Source: Hyphomicrobiales bacterium (lineage in GTDB: Bacteria; Pseudomonadota; Alphaproteobacteria; Rhizobiales; Beijerinckiaceae). Taken from it: DNA of 64,000 nt. The position numbers and the translations under genes are program-made. The notes beneath the pieces are model-generated. The model was not told where the DNA came from. It saw only the letters and a program-made list of their open reading frames with translations, and searched no databases. Where the stretch lies: the NCBI GenBank assembly GCA_028868735.1, contig JAGWTW010000002.1:40453-104452 (forward strand), written 5' to 3'. Position 1 is the first letter of the stretch, and each line of letters opens with the position of its first letter. Positions 63,312 through 64,000 of the stretch are shown here, piece after piece.

Positions 63312-64000
63312 ATGAAGATTGCATCCTACATCGATCCGACAGGACGCGCCTCGTACGGACTCGTTCGCGACGACGGCGTGATCGATCTCGGCAAGAGACT
63401 GGCGGGAGCGCCGACGTTGAAGGCGATGCTCGCGGCCGGCCGGCTCGCGGACGCGGCGCGTCTATCGAACGAAAAGCCTGATCATCGTCTCGCCGACGTC
63501 GGCTTCCTGCCGGTCGTGCCCGACCCCGACAAGATCGTCTGCGTCGGGCTCAACTACCGCGACCACGTCGCCGAGACCGGCCGCACGGTGACGGAAAAGC
63601 CGGCTCTGTTCTGTCGGTTTCCCGTCAGTCAGGTCGGCCATCTGCGCGCGCTGGCGAAGCCGCCGGAGAGCGAGCAATACGATTACGAAGGCGAGCTCGC
63701 CGTGGTGATCGGAACAAGCGGCCGCCGCATTGCGCAGAAGGATGCGCTCGCCCATGTCGCAGGTTACGCCTGCTACAACGAAGGCTCGATCCGCGACTGG
63801 CAAAGACACACGAGCCAGTTTCTCGCCGGCAAATCCTTCGCCGAAACGGGCTCGTTCGGACCGTGGCTGGCAACGACGGACGAAATCCCCGACCCTTCGC
63901 GCCTGACCCTCGAAACGCGCCTCAACGGCGAGGTGGTCCAGCATACGACGACCGATCTCATGATCACGCCGATTCCCGCGCTGATCGAATATATCTCGAC
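63312..64000 (+). CDS. Fumarylacetoacetate hydrolase family protein, 3' partial
   Basis: Frame open to the window end (229 complete codons). FAH-fold hydrolase, decarboxylase or isomerase: K-I-V-C-V-G-L-N-Y-R-D-H near residue 73 and the metal-binding D-Y-E-G-E-L-A-V-V-I-G near 120 (Glu pair), then G-Y-A-C-Y-N-E-G-S-I-R-D-W-Q. Such enzymes finish meta-cleavage and related aromatic pathways (for example ring-opened 2-oxoacids). ATG at 63312 after AGGAGAAGCAG. The C-terminal part is outside the window. Confidence 0.88.
   Translation, partial: MKIASYIDPTGRASYGLVRDDGVIDLGKRLAGAPTLKAMLAAGRLADAARLSNEKPDHRLADVGFLPVVPDPDKIVCVGLNYRDHVAETGRTVTEKPALFCRFPVSQVGHLRALAKPPESEQYDYEGELAVVIGTSGRRIAQKDALAHVAGYACYNEGSIRDWQRHTSQFLAGKSFAETGSFGPWLATTDEIPDPSRLTLETRLNGEVVQHTTTDLMITPIPALIEYIS

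Overview
The window is GC-rich DNA from an alphaproteobacterium, most likely of the order Hyphomicrobiales (Rhodopseudomonas/Bradyrhizobium/Beijerinckiaceae-like). The evidence is the strong G/C third-position bias, the close match of one operon to the Rhodopseudomonas ali/bad cyclohexanecarboxylate genes, the many Liv-type transporters and acyl-CoA enzymes, and a small RNA with the exposed CCUCC loops typical of alphaproteobacterial sRNAs. I saw no rRNA, tRNA, CRISPR array, transposase or phage gene. The window reads as chromosomal catabolic DNA.

Bases 1-20479 carry aromatic or heterocyclic catabolism. First comes a co-oriented run (1-11877): CocE-type hydrolase, a complete branched-chain-type ABC importer (substrate-binding protein, LivH, LivM, LivG, LivF), a two-subunit molybdenum hydroxylase of the IorAB type, two NAD(P) oxidoreductases and an ACMSD-like amidohydrolase. 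A minus-strand operon (14340-11894) encodes a flavin-dependent monooxygenase, its flavin reductase and a TetR regulator. It diverges from a plus-strand set (14499-20479): cyclase-family hydrolase, HisD-like dehydrogenase, SDR, VOC protein, Rieske oxygenase and an Fe3+-type binding protein. A 14-bp perfect palindrome lies between the two units.

Bases 20502-25997 (minus strand) hold a Tat-exported DUF1501/DUF1800 pair, an MFS transporter, cyanase and a MarR regulator. The MarR gene (badR-like) diverges from badH-badI-aliB-aliA (26128-30557), which would convert cyclohexanecarboxylate to pimeloyl-CoA except that the hydratase BadK is absent. A TetR gene then diverges from a biotin-dependent acyl-CoA carboxylase (beta, alpha) plus acyl-CoA dehydrogenase set. 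A benzoylformate decarboxylase-like enzyme and molybdate transporter genes modBC follow, the latter behind a ModE-like box. The Mo-hydroxylase near the start is a plausible consumer of that molybdenum.

Bases 39910-55899 are mixed: two alpha/beta hydrolases, an orphan Liv binding protein, an aldehyde dehydrogenase, a candidate 85-nt anti-Shine-Dalgarno sRNA (about 44865-44780, minus), a His/Met-rich envelope protein pair, feruloyl-CoA synthase, a three-gene surface-glycan patch (C-methyltransferase, acyltransferase, glycosyltransferase), a second MarR, a RecD-like helicase, an amidase and a luciferase-like flavin enzyme. Bases 55913-58811 encode an Fe3+/polyamine-type ABC ATPase and fused permease whose own binding-protein gene seems reduced to a C-terminal remnant.

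The right end is a cobalamin-uptake locus. A BtuB-like TonB-dependent receptor (minus) and a dedicated TonB (plus) are each preceded by their own cobalamin riboswitch, placed head to head. A fumarylacetoacetate-hydrolase-family gene runs off the right edge.
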